DNA of 64,000 nucleotides from Laterigemmans sp052161645 (GTDB lineage Bacteria; Planctomycetota; Planctomycetia; Pirellulales; Pirellulaceae), in NCBI GenBank assembly GCA_052161645.1, contig CP197414.1; one strand, 5' to 3'. Positions 33,877 to 42,342 of this stretch are shown here, in pieces (position 1 is the first letter of the stretch; each line of letters starts with the position of its first letter). A model generated the notes under the pieces. The model had not been told where the DNA came from. It did not search any database and saw only the letters and a program-made list of their open reading frames with translations. The position numbers were made by a program, and so were the translations under genes.

Positions 33877-34913
33877 TGGGCAAACGCATGGGACTAGCGG
33901 CGTCAGCCGAGTACTGCCGCCGCTTCGGTCTGGCCTTTCGCGCCGGCGTCGACATTGTTTCGCTCTGTCGATCGGAAGCCAAGCACGGCAGGGAAATCCA
34001 GAGACTTATCATGGCCCGCGTTGCCGACGGGGTTGCCAGCGGCTCTCCTTTAGCGGAATCGATGGTCGCGGCGGACCCCAAGTTCTTTCCAACGCTAATG
34101 GTTTCAATGGTTCGCTTGGGCGAACAGACCGGGCGATTAGAGAGGACGATGTTGCAACTCGCCGATCATTATCAACATCGTTTGCAAGTGCGCCGCATGT
34201 TCTTTTCGGCAATTGCTTGGCCGATGATTCAATTGTTCGCGGCGATCATGATTCTGGGGCTGTTGATTTGGATTATCGGTTTGTTGCCCTCGGCACCCGG
34301 TCGGGAACCGTTTGACCCGCTCGGCTTTGGGCTGCGTGGCTCGAAGGGTGTGGCGATCTATTTCTTTTATGTGTCGGTGATTGCCGGTTGGCTGGCGCTA
34401 CTCTTCTACGCTGGGAAAAACAATTGGTTTAATTTGCATGCGCTGGTGCCACTCACATTCATGATTCCCAAGGTGGGGCCCGCGTTGCAAACAATCACAT
34501 TAGCCAGATTTACTTGGACCCTCTCCATGTCACTCGATGCCGGCCTCGACCCCTTCCGGGCCATTGCCCTTTCGATGGACAGCACCGGCAGCGAACACTA
34601 TCGGTCCGAAACCAAAACAGCCGAGAACGCCATCCGTAAAGGAGATTCGCTAACCGGCGCGTTAGCCAGCACTCAGGTGTTCCCCTCTGATTTCCTCAAC
34701 GCCATGGAAGTGGCCGAGCTATCGGGTACCACCTCAGAATCACTGGGGCATCTAGCTGAGGATTATGATACAAAAGCGAAGATGGCAATTCGCACCCTGG
34801 CCGGTATCGCCTCCGGTGTCATTTGGCTGTGCGTCGTGGTTGCCTTAGTGTTCATTATTCTCAAGATGGCGATGCAGGTCTTCGGTGTCTACAGTGATGC
34901 CATGAGCATGTAA
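33876..34913 (+). CDS. type II secretion system F-like protein
   Basis: 345 residues with two T2SSF-type helical domains (~10-115 and ~205-325), each preceding membrane helices: GLLIWIIGLLPS, then IYFFYVSVIAGWLALLFY, then VIWLCVVVALVFIILKM at the end. Motifs such as GEQTGRLERTMLQLADHY and AELSGTTSESLGHLAEDYD are the family hallmarks. It is a polytopic platform protein of type II secretion or type IV pilus machines. No secretion ATPase or other Gsp gene is adjacent; it is coupled to a TlpA-like gene instead. Confidence 0.88.
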   Translation: MGKRMGLAASAEYCRRFGLAFRAGVDIVSLCRSEAKHGREIQRLIMARVADGVASGSPLAESMVAADPKFFPTLMVSMVRLGEQTGRLERTMLQLADHYQHRLQVRRMFFSAIAWPMIQLFAAIMILGLLIWIIGLLPSAPGREPFDPLGFGLRGSKGVAIYFFYVSVIAGWLALLFYAGKNNWFNLHALVPLTFMIPKVGPALQTITLARFTWTLSMSLDAGLDPFRAIALSMDSTGSEHYRSETKTAENAIRKGDSLTGALASTQVFPSDFLNAMEVAELSGTTSESLGHLAEDYDTKAKMAIRTLAGIASGVIWLCVVVALVFIILKMAMQVFGVYSDAMSM

Positions 34914-34972
34914 GGCAAATTCGAGCACGTAAGGTAAACTCGGACAACACCGACCGAGCCCAGTTTTTTGCT

Positions 34973-35434
34973 GTGATAACTTTGAGCTTTTTTCATCTAA
35001 CGAAAAACCGCATAACCCATTGGCCAGCACGCTGGCTGTTGCTCGTCACATTTATTTTTTCTTTGCTTCTCCCTGAGGCTCAGGCGAACAGGTCGGCTGA
35101 CGTCAGTTGGGCCGTGGGGTTACCCGGCAGCACCCCCTGTCACCTGCCGCTTGGCACACCCGACCACTCTCCCGATGAAGAGAGCGAGAGTTCGGTGCTG
35201 AACTCTTTCCTCAGCGCGACGGCCAGACGTCGAGCTATCCAGTTGCGCGGTCAGCAGCATCGCTTTTCAAAATATCGCGTTGGCGCGCGGGCTGACAAAG
35301 CTGGGCTTGGAGATGGGCTGAGTTGGGACTCCAGGCCGTCAGCGATCAGCAACCCGGACGACATTGGCGTGCCTTGTTACGGTTTCATCGGCCATTGCTT
35401 GCCAAACGGCTTGAACGCCCCCATTCGCTGTTAA
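34973..35434 (+). CDS. putative small secreted protein
   Basis: 153 residues from GTG 34973. A signal peptide is likely (WPARWLLLVTFIFSLLLPEAQA, cleavage after Ala-Gln-Ala). The rest is charged and holds four Cys (TPCHLPLG, GVPCYGFIGHC, IRC). No family is recognised and no ribosome binding site is clear. The 677-bp stretch between the F-like gene and the SulP gene holds little else that I can support. The call rests on the signal peptide and the Cys pattern, and is weak. Confidence 0.4.
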   Translation: MITLSFFHLTKNRITHWPARWLLLVTFIFSLLLPEAQANRSADVSWAVGLPGSTPCHLPLGTPDHSPDEESESSVLNSFLSATARRRAIQLRGQQHRFSKYRVGARADKAGLGDGLSWDSRPSAISNPDDIGVPCYGFIGHCLPNGLNAPIRC

Positions 35435-35591
35435 CCGGCGACCAGCCAGCACGCTCCCCGGCCAGCTTGCCAAGCACGTCGCCGTTTTGTTCGCTGGCAA
35501 TGCGTTTTCTGCCAATCTAGCAGGCAGCTCTGGTATCTCAGCTACGGCTGTTATGCGGAGCACCATGACTCGCTCCTTTGTCCAGCTCAAA

Positions 35592-37892
35592 ATGAACAGC
35601 AACAGCATGTTTTCTCCCCGCTCGCTAATGAAAGACCTGTTAGCCGGGGTCATCGTTTTCTTAGTCGCGTTACCGCTGTGCCTGGGGATCGCTTTGGCCT
35701 CCAATGCGCCACTCTTTTCCGGGCTGATCGCGGGCATTGTTGGCGGAATTATCGTCGGCACGCTCAGTGGCTCGCATACCAGCGTGACGGGCCCAGCGGC
35801 CGGACTAACCGCCATCGTGGCTATGCAAATTGCCAACCTGGGGTCATTCGAGGCGTTTCTTTTGGCGGTGGTGGTCGGCGGTGTTCTGCAAATTCTGCTG
35901 GGGGTTTTTCGGGCCGGCGCGCTGTCCGCCTTTTTTCCCTCCAGTGTGATCAAGGGTTTGTTAGCAGCTATCGGTGTGATTCTAATTATCAAGCAGCTTC
36001 CCTACCTACTCGGGCATGTGACGGAATTGACCGCAGGTGGTGGTGTCGAGGTCGCGGTTCAGCAAAATATCTTTAGCGAGATTCGCAATATTTTCAGCGG
36101 CGAGATTCACACCGGCGCACTGGCAATTGGCTTTATCTCATTAGCGATCCTAATCACCTGGGACCGGCTCAAGTTGCTTAAGAACTCGCTCGTGCCGGCT
36201 CCGCTGGTGGTTGTCGTGCTGGGTGTCGTGCTGGCTCAACTGTTCACTAAGCTTAATTCTGAATGGGTGATCGATGCCCAGCGAATGGTAACCGTACCGG
36301 TTGCTGAAAGCCTGAATCAGTTTCTTGGTTTCTTAACGTTTCCCGACTTTAGCCAAGTGCTAAACCCGGCTATTTATGTCGCCGGGATCACGATCGCCGT
36401 GGTCGCTTCTTTAGAGACGCTGCTGAATCTTGACGCGGTCGACAATCTGGACAAGAAACAGCGGGTCTCACCACCCAGCCGCGAACTGTTAGCCCAAGGC
36501 GTGGGCAACATAGCCGCCGGGATGGTAGGTGGCATTCCCGTGACTTCGGTTGTGATTCGCGGTTCGGTAAATGTTAACGCCGGAGCCGAATCGAAAGCTT
36601 CGGCAATCTTCCACGGCTTGCTGCTGCTGATCCTGGTCGGGTTCTTGCCCGCGATGCTGAATATCATTCCGCTATCATGCCTGGCCGCCGTGCTGTTGAT
36701 GACCGGTTTTAAACTAGCCAGCCCCAGCCTATTTCGCCAGATGTGGGAGGATGGACGTTATCAATTCCTACCCTTCCTGTTGACCTTGGTGTCGATTGTG
36801 TTGACCGACTTGTTGATCGGCATCATCATCGGAATGGTGATCAGCCTAATTTTCATCTTGTCCAGCAACCTCCGGCGGCCGATTCGCAAAATATATGAGA
36901 AGCACATAGGTGGGGATGTCTTACATATTGAATTAGCCAATCAAGTCAGTTTTCTCAACCGGGCAGCTTTAGAAAGTGCTTTGCGAGAAGCGCCTCCAGA
37001 AAGTCGCATTTTGCTCGACGCCCGCCGCACCGACTATATGGATCCAGACATCCTCAGTTTGATTCGCGAATTCATGCGAGTCACAGCCCCCGTGTATGGA
37101 ATTGAAGTGCAGTTGGTTGGATTCCGAGATGAATATCGGATCGCCAACGTGGCCGAGACGGTTGACTTTATTTCCCAAGAACGGCGCGAGCAACTCACCC
37201 CAGCTGAGGTCCAGCAAGTGTTGCTCGAAGGCAATCTTCGCTTCACCGAGGGCCATCCGCTCGATCGCGCCATTCGCAATGATGGTAGTGTCGAACGCAG
37301 CGCCGACGGTCAAATTGCCGGCAGTCCCTCGAGAACGATGGCGGCGATTTTTACTGGTATCGGTTCACGCACCCCCGTGGAGCTGATTTTCGATCTTGAT
37401 TTAGGCGATGCCTTCGTCATCAGGGTGCCCGGAAATGTCGTCGGCCCCCGCGTCATTGGGGGACTCGAATTCGCTTGCCTTGATGGGGCAAAACTGATTG
37501 TGGTGATGGGCCACACGGTCAGTCGGCTGGTAAAACATGCGATCGAACATTTGATGTCAGAATCAAATGCTGAGACATTGACCGGCTGCCAAAACTTGGA
37601 ATCAGTCCTCTCTGAAATATCTAAATCGACAACACCGGACGAAGTTCGCCAATGGCTGGCCAGTAATCCGAAGATTGATGACGATTTCACCAATTTAATC
37701 ACTCGCCGTCACATCCTCAGAACCATTCGGCAGATTACCGAACAAAGCCCGCGCATCGAGCATTTGGTTAATAGCGGGGCGGTTAGGATTGTCGGCGCCG
37801 TCTACGACATGCACACCGGGATCGTCGAATTTCTTGATGAGGAAAGTGACGCCATTGTCAACGTTGGTATTTCCAGGAACGCGGAACTTTGA
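35592..37892 (+). CDS. SulP transporter-STAS-carbonic anhydrase fusion, CA domain degenerate
   Basis: 766 residues from ATG 35592, chosen by alignment with the next gene; ATG 35565 with a GGAG upstream is possible. A SulP transporter core (MKDLLAGVIVFLVALPLCL to ~residue 425), a STAS-like domain (HIELANQVSFLNRAALESA) and a beta-carbonic-anhydrase-like domain. The CA zinc site is broken: where the next gene has SCIDSR this one has TGIGSR (Gly589, Gly591), and GHTKC is GHTVS (His641 kept, Ser644). It should transport bicarbonate or sulfate with Na+, and the CA domain is probably catalytically dead. The rest of the protein is well conserved, so this is not a decaying gene. Confidence 0.9.
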   Translation: MNSNSMFSPRSLMKDLLAGVIVFLVALPLCLGIALASNAPLFSGLIAGIVGGIIVGTLSGSHTSVTGPAAGLTAIVAMQIANLGSFEAFLLAVVVGGVLQILLGVFRAGALSAFFPSSVIKGLLAAIGVILIIKQLPYLLGHVTELTAGGGVEVAVQQNIFSEIRNIFSGEIHTGALAIGFISLAILITWDRLKLLKNSLVPAPLVVVVLGVVLAQLFTKLNSEWVIDAQRMVTVPVAESLNQFLGFLTFPDFSQVLNPAIYVAGITIAVVASLETLLNLDAVDNLDKKQRVSPPSRELLAQGVGNIAAGMVGGIPVTSVVIRGSVNVNAGAESKASAIFHGLLLLILVGFLPAMLNIIPLSCLAAVLLMTGFKLASPSLFRQMWEDGRYQFLPFLLTLVSIVLTDLLIGIIIGMVISLIFILSSNLRRPIRKIYEKHIGGDVLHIELANQVSFLNRAALESALREAPPESRILLDARRTDYMDPDILSLIREFMRVTAPVYGIEVQLVGFRDEYRIANVAETVDFISQERREQLTPAEVQQVLLEGNLRFTEGHPLDRAIRNDGSVERSADGQIAGSPSRTMAAIFTGIGSRTPVELIFDLDLGDAFVIRVPGNVVGPRVIGGLEFACLDGAKLIVVMGHTVSRLVKHAIEHLMSESNAETLTGCQNLESVLSEISKSTTPDEVRQWLASNPKIDDDFTNLITRRHILRTIRQITEQSPRIEHLVNSGAVRIVGAVYDMHTGIVEFLDEESDAIVNVGISRNAEL

Positions 37893-37965
37893 ACAAGTCG
37901 CACTGGCGGGTTCTTGATGTGCTCGCTGCGCGGCATCGTCCCATAAAAAAGTCGTCGAGGTTTTC

Positions 37966-40209
37966 GTGAATCTGGAATCAACGCCGTCGCGTCAACTTTT
38001 GTTAAAAGACTTCCTCGCTGGGTGGTCGGTATTTCTCATCGCGGTGCCGATCAGCGTTGGCATCGCGCAAGGATTTTCCGTCTCACCGTACGCAGGTTTG
38101 ATCGCCGGCATTGTTGGCGGGATCGTGGTCGGTATGCTCAGCGGTTCGCAGACGAGCATTAGCGGACCATCAGCCGGCCTGAGCGTGATCATCCTTAGTG
38201 AGATCGCGTTGTTAAAGTCGTTTGATACGTTCCTCTTGGCCCTGCTGGTAGCCGGCGTCCTGCAAATCGCTTTTGGGATTCTGCGATTCGGCGCGGTCTC
38301 CTACTTTTTTCCCTCCAGCATTGTCAAAGGTTTGATTGCCGCGGTGGGGATCATCCTCATCCTCAAACAAATTCCTCACTTACTCGGCCATGACACTGAC
38401 CACATCGGTGAGATGTCGTTTTGGCAACCCGACAGGCAAAATACTTTCAGCGAATATTTACAAATATCGGGCGACACGCATTTGGGGGCAATGTTAATTG
38501 CCGCCGTCTCATTGCTGATCCTGTATATCTGGGACCGAGCTGGTAACGCCAAATTACGAGTCTTGCCAGCTCCCATCGTGGTTGTCTTGACCGGCGCTCT
38601 AATGGCTTTGTGGCTAAGGCAACTTGACGTTCGCTGGGGAGTCGAGCCGCGACACTTTTTTGACGTCGGTGGACGCACGGCGGACGAACCCTATTTCCAA
38701 TTTCCCCGTTGGTCGGCCTGGAGCAATCCCGCTGTCTACATGGCCGGTTTGGTGATCGCGGTAGTCGCCTCGTTGGAGACACTGCTTAACCTAGACGCGA
38801 TTGATCGCTTAGATCCGCAGCAGCGAAACTCTCCACCCAATCGCGAATTGATCGCACAAGGTGTTGGTAATTCCCTCTGCGGACTGATCGGCGGCCTACC
38901 GATCACTTCACGTATCGTGCACAGCGACGTGAGCGTAATCAACGGTGGCCAGTCGAAATGGGCAGCAGTCTTTCACGGCTTGCTCTTCTTAGTTTGCATC
39001 GTACTGTTGCCAAACTATCTGAATGCCATCCCACTTTCCTGCGTGGCGGCGATTTTGCTGTATGTCGGACTGAAAATGGCGCGGCCCAGTCTGTTCCTGG
39101 ACATGTGGCGTGAAGGCCGCTATCAATTCATTCCCTTTATGTTCACCGTGGTGGCGATCGTTTTCTCCGAGCAATTGGTTGGCGCCGTGCTGGGACTGGT
39201 CGTGGGAATCGGGTTTATTTTAAACAGCAACCTGCGACAACCGTTAAAACGAATTGTCGAAAAACATACCAGTGGCGAGTTAATTCATATCGAATTAGCC
39301 AACCAGGTTAGTTTCCTCAATCGCGGAGCGATCGAAAAGACGCTGCGTGAAACCCCTCCCGGGACCCACCTGTTGATCGATGCCACCAACTCTGATTTCA
39401 TTGATCCCGATATCCTTGGCTTAATTCGCAACTTCAAAGAAAAATCTGCAGCGCACAAAGGAGTGGTCGTCAGCTTACGAGGTTTCAAAGAAAAATATAG
39501 TCTCAACGATGAGATCCGATTCCTAGACTATTCGACTCGTGAATTGCAAGAAGACCTCACCCCGGCTGATGTGCTGAAACTATTGCGGGAAGGAAATCAG
39601 CGTTTTCAAGCAGGGACGACCTTATTTCGCATCTATGCCACGCAATTGGAAACAGCAGGCCAGGGGCAATTCCCGTTTGCCGCAGTTCTGAGTTGCATTG
39701 ATTCACGAGCACCCGTCGAAACCATTCTCGACCTCGGCCTGGGAGACATCTTCAGCGTTCGCATCGCTGGCAATGTGGTGGGGCCTAAGGTGCTAGGTAG
39801 TTTAGAATATGCCTGCGGGGTTGCTGGGTCGAAACTGATCTTAGTTTTGGGGCATACGAAATGTGGAGCCGTCACGGCCACCGTCAACTTTACCTGCTCC
39901 GGTGAAAAAGCTGAAGAAGTGACTGGTTGCAAGCACCTGGAAGCGATTATTGATCGAGTTAGCACCTCGATCGATCGCGATCGCTGTGCCGTGCTCAGTC
40001 AGCTCAGCCCTGAGCAGCGGGCAAGCTTTGTAGAAGATGTTGCCAAAGCCAATGTTTTACATTCGATCGAGCTGATCATGGCCGATAGTCCGATTCTGAA
40101 TCGGCTGGCCGGCGAAGGAAAAATTGCCATTGTCGGTGGGATGTATAACGTGGCATCGGGAGAAGTAGAATTCTACGTGGACCACGCGGTGGGATTACAA
40201 GCCCGCTGA
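37966..40209 (+). CDS. SulP transporter-STAS-beta carbonic anhydrase fusion, active CA site
   Basis: 747 residues from GTG 37966. Same domain order as the preceding gene, 73 bp downstream of it. The CA domain has intact zinc ligands Cys577 and Asp579 (LSCIDSRAPVET), His630 and Cys633 (GHTKCGAV), so it should interconvert CO2 and bicarbonate. Coupling to a SulP (BicA-like) transporter suggests bicarbonate uptake or export linked to hydration. The two proteins align over their full length. Regulation is not visible, and the two genes are likely one transcript. Confidence 0.92.
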   Translation: MNLESTPSRQLLLKDFLAGWSVFLIAVPISVGIAQGFSVSPYAGLIAGIVGGIVVGMLSGSQTSISGPSAGLSVIILSEIALLKSFDTFLLALLVAGVLQIAFGILRFGAVSYFFPSSIVKGLIAAVGIILILKQIPHLLGHDTDHIGEMSFWQPDRQNTFSEYLQISGDTHLGAMLIAAVSLLILYIWDRAGNAKLRVLPAPIVVVLTGALMALWLRQLDVRWGVEPRHFFDVGGRTADEPYFQFPRWSAWSNPAVYMAGLVIAVVASLETLLNLDAIDRLDPQQRNSPPNRELIAQGVGNSLCGLIGGLPITSRIVHSDVSVINGGQSKWAAVFHGLLFLVCIVLLPNYLNAIPLSCVAAILLYVGLKMARPSLFLDMWREGRYQFIPFMFTVVAIVFSEQLVGAVLGLVVGIGFILNSNLRQPLKRIVEKHTSGELIHIELANQVSFLNRGAIEKTLRETPPGTHLLIDATNSDFIDPDILGLIRNFKEKSAAHKGVVVSLRGFKEKYSLNDEIRFLDYSTRELQEDLTPADVLKLLREGNQRFQAGTTLFRIYATQLETAGQGQFPFAAVLSCIDSRAPVETILDLGLGDIFSVRIAGNVVGPKVLGSLEYACGVAGSKLILVLGHTKCGAVTATVNFTCSGEKAEEVTGCKHLEAIIDRVSTSIDRDRCAVLSQLSPEQRASFVEDVAKANVLHSIELIMADSPILNRLAGEGKIAIVGGMYNVASGEVEFYVDHAVGLQAR

Positions 40210-40441
40210 TTTCAGACACACCAGATAACGAAAATCGTTCTGAAAATGATTGAAGATCGAACAGTTCTTTCGGCCCGGGAACTGAACTATTCTTGCATGT
40301 TATCAAAGGGGTCAGCGACGGTCTCGCTTTTGTGGGAAGCTTCGTCGGGTTCTGGGGTTTTTGATGTCGGGTTTGTTGCATCAAATACGCCTGCCCCCTT
40401 TGATTCGCCTGGCGGTTAACCCATGAAATCAGACTAAATAT

Positions 40442-40645
40442 ATGATGGTGACGGCGAAGCTGGTTTTGGGATCGCTGTGCGTGTGTATCTTGTCAATGTT
40501 TAGCTTCGGCATACTAGACGGATACATAACGCACCGTTCATTGGTTGGCACCACACTTATAGACGGATTAGTGATACTCTTTTGGTCTTGCATTGTTTTC
40601 GCATTGTGGAAATCGCTGTCGCACAAGCTTCTTGGAAATAACTAA
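40442..40645 (+). CDS. possible small two-helix membrane protein
   Basis: 67 residues with two hydrophobic helices (KLVLGSLCVCILSMFSFGIL and LIDGLVILFWSCIVFALW). The base composition is AT-richer than its neighbours. No ribosome binding site is clear, and no family is recognised. It sits alone in a 611-bp gap (40210-40820) between the carbonic anhydrase fusion and the minus-strand GNAT gene; the rest of the gap shows no gene. It may be a foreign or chance frame. Confidence 0.35.
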   Translation: MMVTAKLVLGSLCVCILSMFSFGILDGYITHRSLVGTTLIDGLVILFWSCIVFALWKSLSHKLLGNN

Positions 40646-40820
40646 CCACATAGCGAGTACGCCTTAGTGAAGGGCCTCGCCGGTATGTCTGGAGGTTTTG
40701 CTTGGATCTCACTAGGCTCAAGAATAGGCCTACCAGAGACACGAGTGGCACGCTCCCGAAAAAAATCATAGACGTTAGCTGGCGGTAAGCGCATCGCCAG
40801 GCTCGGAAAACGGATCGCGG

Positions 40821-41306
40821 CTATAACTCGCGAGTACCAAACAAGTAACTGGTCGAGCCTGGCGGCATTTCAATGCCTCGAAAACCACAACGCTCGTAAA
40901 GCTCGCGGGCACGATGGTTATCCGCTCGAACTTCCAGACTCACCTGACAAGCGTTGCGGGAACTGGCTTCTTGGCAAACGGCTTCGATCAACTGCCGGCC
41001 AATGCCCAAGCCACGGTGCTTGGCATGCACGATCAAATCATGAATGTTGATGCGAGGCCGCGCGTTAAAGGTAGAGAAACTGGTCAAACAATTCGCCATC
41101 CCCAACGTCTGCTCGCCACGGATGGCCAACACAGTAAACGCGCCAGGATGATCGGCCCAGCGAGCGGGCAGGATTTCGGCAACTTCCTTCGCCAGCGGAC
41201 TGCCGCCACCAAATTGATCACGGCTGTAATGATCCAACATGGCAATGAAAAGATCGCGATCAGCGCCTGAGGTAAAATCTGCCAAACGAAATTGGATATC
41301 GGCCAT
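40821..41306 (-). CDS. GNAT family N-acetyltransferase
   Basis: 161 residues. The acetyl-CoA motif is HDLIVHAKHRGLGIGRQLIE (R/Q-x-x-G-x-G/A type), followed by VRADNHRARELYERCGFRG. Transfers acetyl from acetyl-CoA to an amine; the substrate is unknown. It lies 10 bp after the MoxR gene in the same direction, so it may be transcribed with the MoxR/VWA pair, though a functional link is doubtful. Confidence 0.88.
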   Translation of the reverse strand: MADIQFRLADFTSGADRDLFIAMLDHYSRDQFGGGSPLAKEVAEILPARWADHPGAFTVLAIRGEQTLGMANCLTSFSTFNARPRINIHDLIVHAKHRGLGIGRQLIEAVCQEASSRNACQVSLEVRADNHRARELYERCGFRGIEMPPGSTSYLFGTREL

Positions 41307-41316
41307 GGAGCTATGC

Positions 41317-42324
41317 TTAGTCCTCAGAGCGTTCGGGAGTTTTCTCTAGAATTTCCAAGAGCACCGAATCGGGCTCGATACCTTCCGCCTGGGCCTCAAA
41401 ATTCAGCAACACACGATGCCGCATGGCTGGCAGAAAGACGCGGCGAACGTCTTCAAAACTGACGTTGTAACGCCCGGCCAGCAGAGCTCGCACCTTGGCC
41501 GCCAAAGCCAGCGTCTGAGCCCCCCGAGGACTGCTGCCCCAACGCACATACTGATTGGTAATATCGGCAGCCAAAGTCCCTTCGGGATGCGTCGCCAGGG
41601 TGAGCCGCACCAAATAATCTTGCACGTGATTCGAGAGAATGACTTGCCGAACCAACCGCTGCCAACGAATGATTTCCCGACCATCCATCACTTTCTCGGG
41701 AACGACGATTTCGCCACGAGTCGTGCGATCAACAATCGTTGCCAACTCATCGCGACCACTGTAACCGACAACCAGCTTGAACAAGAAACGATCGAGTTGC
41801 GCTTCGGGCAGGGGATAAGTCCCTTCTTGCTCGATCGGGTTTTGCGTCGCCAGCACGAAGAACGGTCGGTCTAAGACAAACCGGTTTCCCGAGACGGTGA
41901 CCGTGCCCTCTTGCATCGTCTCGAGCAACGCGGACTGTGTCTTCGGCGTCGCACGGTTGATTTCGTCTGCCAATAGAATTTGAGTAAAGATGGGACCTTT
42001 GTGAAACTCAAAAGCCTTCCGCCCATGCTCATCCTCGACCACCATGTTGGTCCCCAAAATATCCGCCGGCATCAAGTCAGGCGTGAATTGAACCCGGGAA
42101 AAATCGAGGCTGAGCGTTTCCGCCAAGGTCCGCACCAGCATCGTTTTACCTAACCCGGGGACTCCTTCGAGCAGGCAATGGCCACCGACGAGCATGCATG
42201 TCAGCACACCTTCGACAACGTCATCATGCCCCACGATCACTCGTCCGATTTGATCACGAATGGCAGAGTAACGCGTGCGAAACTCTTCAGCTTCTGCTTG
42301 TAAGGACTCAACGGTGGTAGTCAT
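41317..42324 (-). CDS. MoxR family AAA+ ATPase
   Basis: 335 residues. Walker A is EGVPGLGKTMLVR and Walker B ILLADEINRATPKTQSALLE, followed by FVLATQNPIEQEGTYPLPEAQ, diagnostic of MoxR. These ATPases act as chaperones that help VWA proteins and metal or envelope complexes mature. It starts 18 bp after the VWA gene, which is the usual partner. Confidence 0.94.
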   Translation of the reverse strand: MTTTVESLQAEAEEFRTRYSAIRDQIGRVIVGHDDVVEGVLTCMLVGGHCLLEGVPGLGKTMLVRTLAETLSLDFSRVQFTPDLMPADILGTNMVVEDEHGRKAFEFHKGPIFTQILLADEINRATPKTQSALLETMQEGTVTVSGNRFVLDRPFFVLATQNPIEQEGTYPLPEAQLDRFLFKLVVGYSGRDELATIVDRTTRGEIVVPEKVMDGREIIRWQRLVRQVILSNHVQDYLVRLTLATHPEGTLAADITNQYVRWGSSPRGAQTLALAAKVRALLAGRYNVSFEDVRRVFLPAMRHRVLLNFEAQAEGIEPDSVLLEILEKTPERSED

Positions 42325-42342
42325 GCTGCGCTATGTTGGCAA

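Noticed and set aside
35592..37892. First SulP-CA gene as a pseudogene
   Set aside because: The frame is open over 766 codons and the transporter and STAS parts are well conserved; only the CA zinc site is changed.
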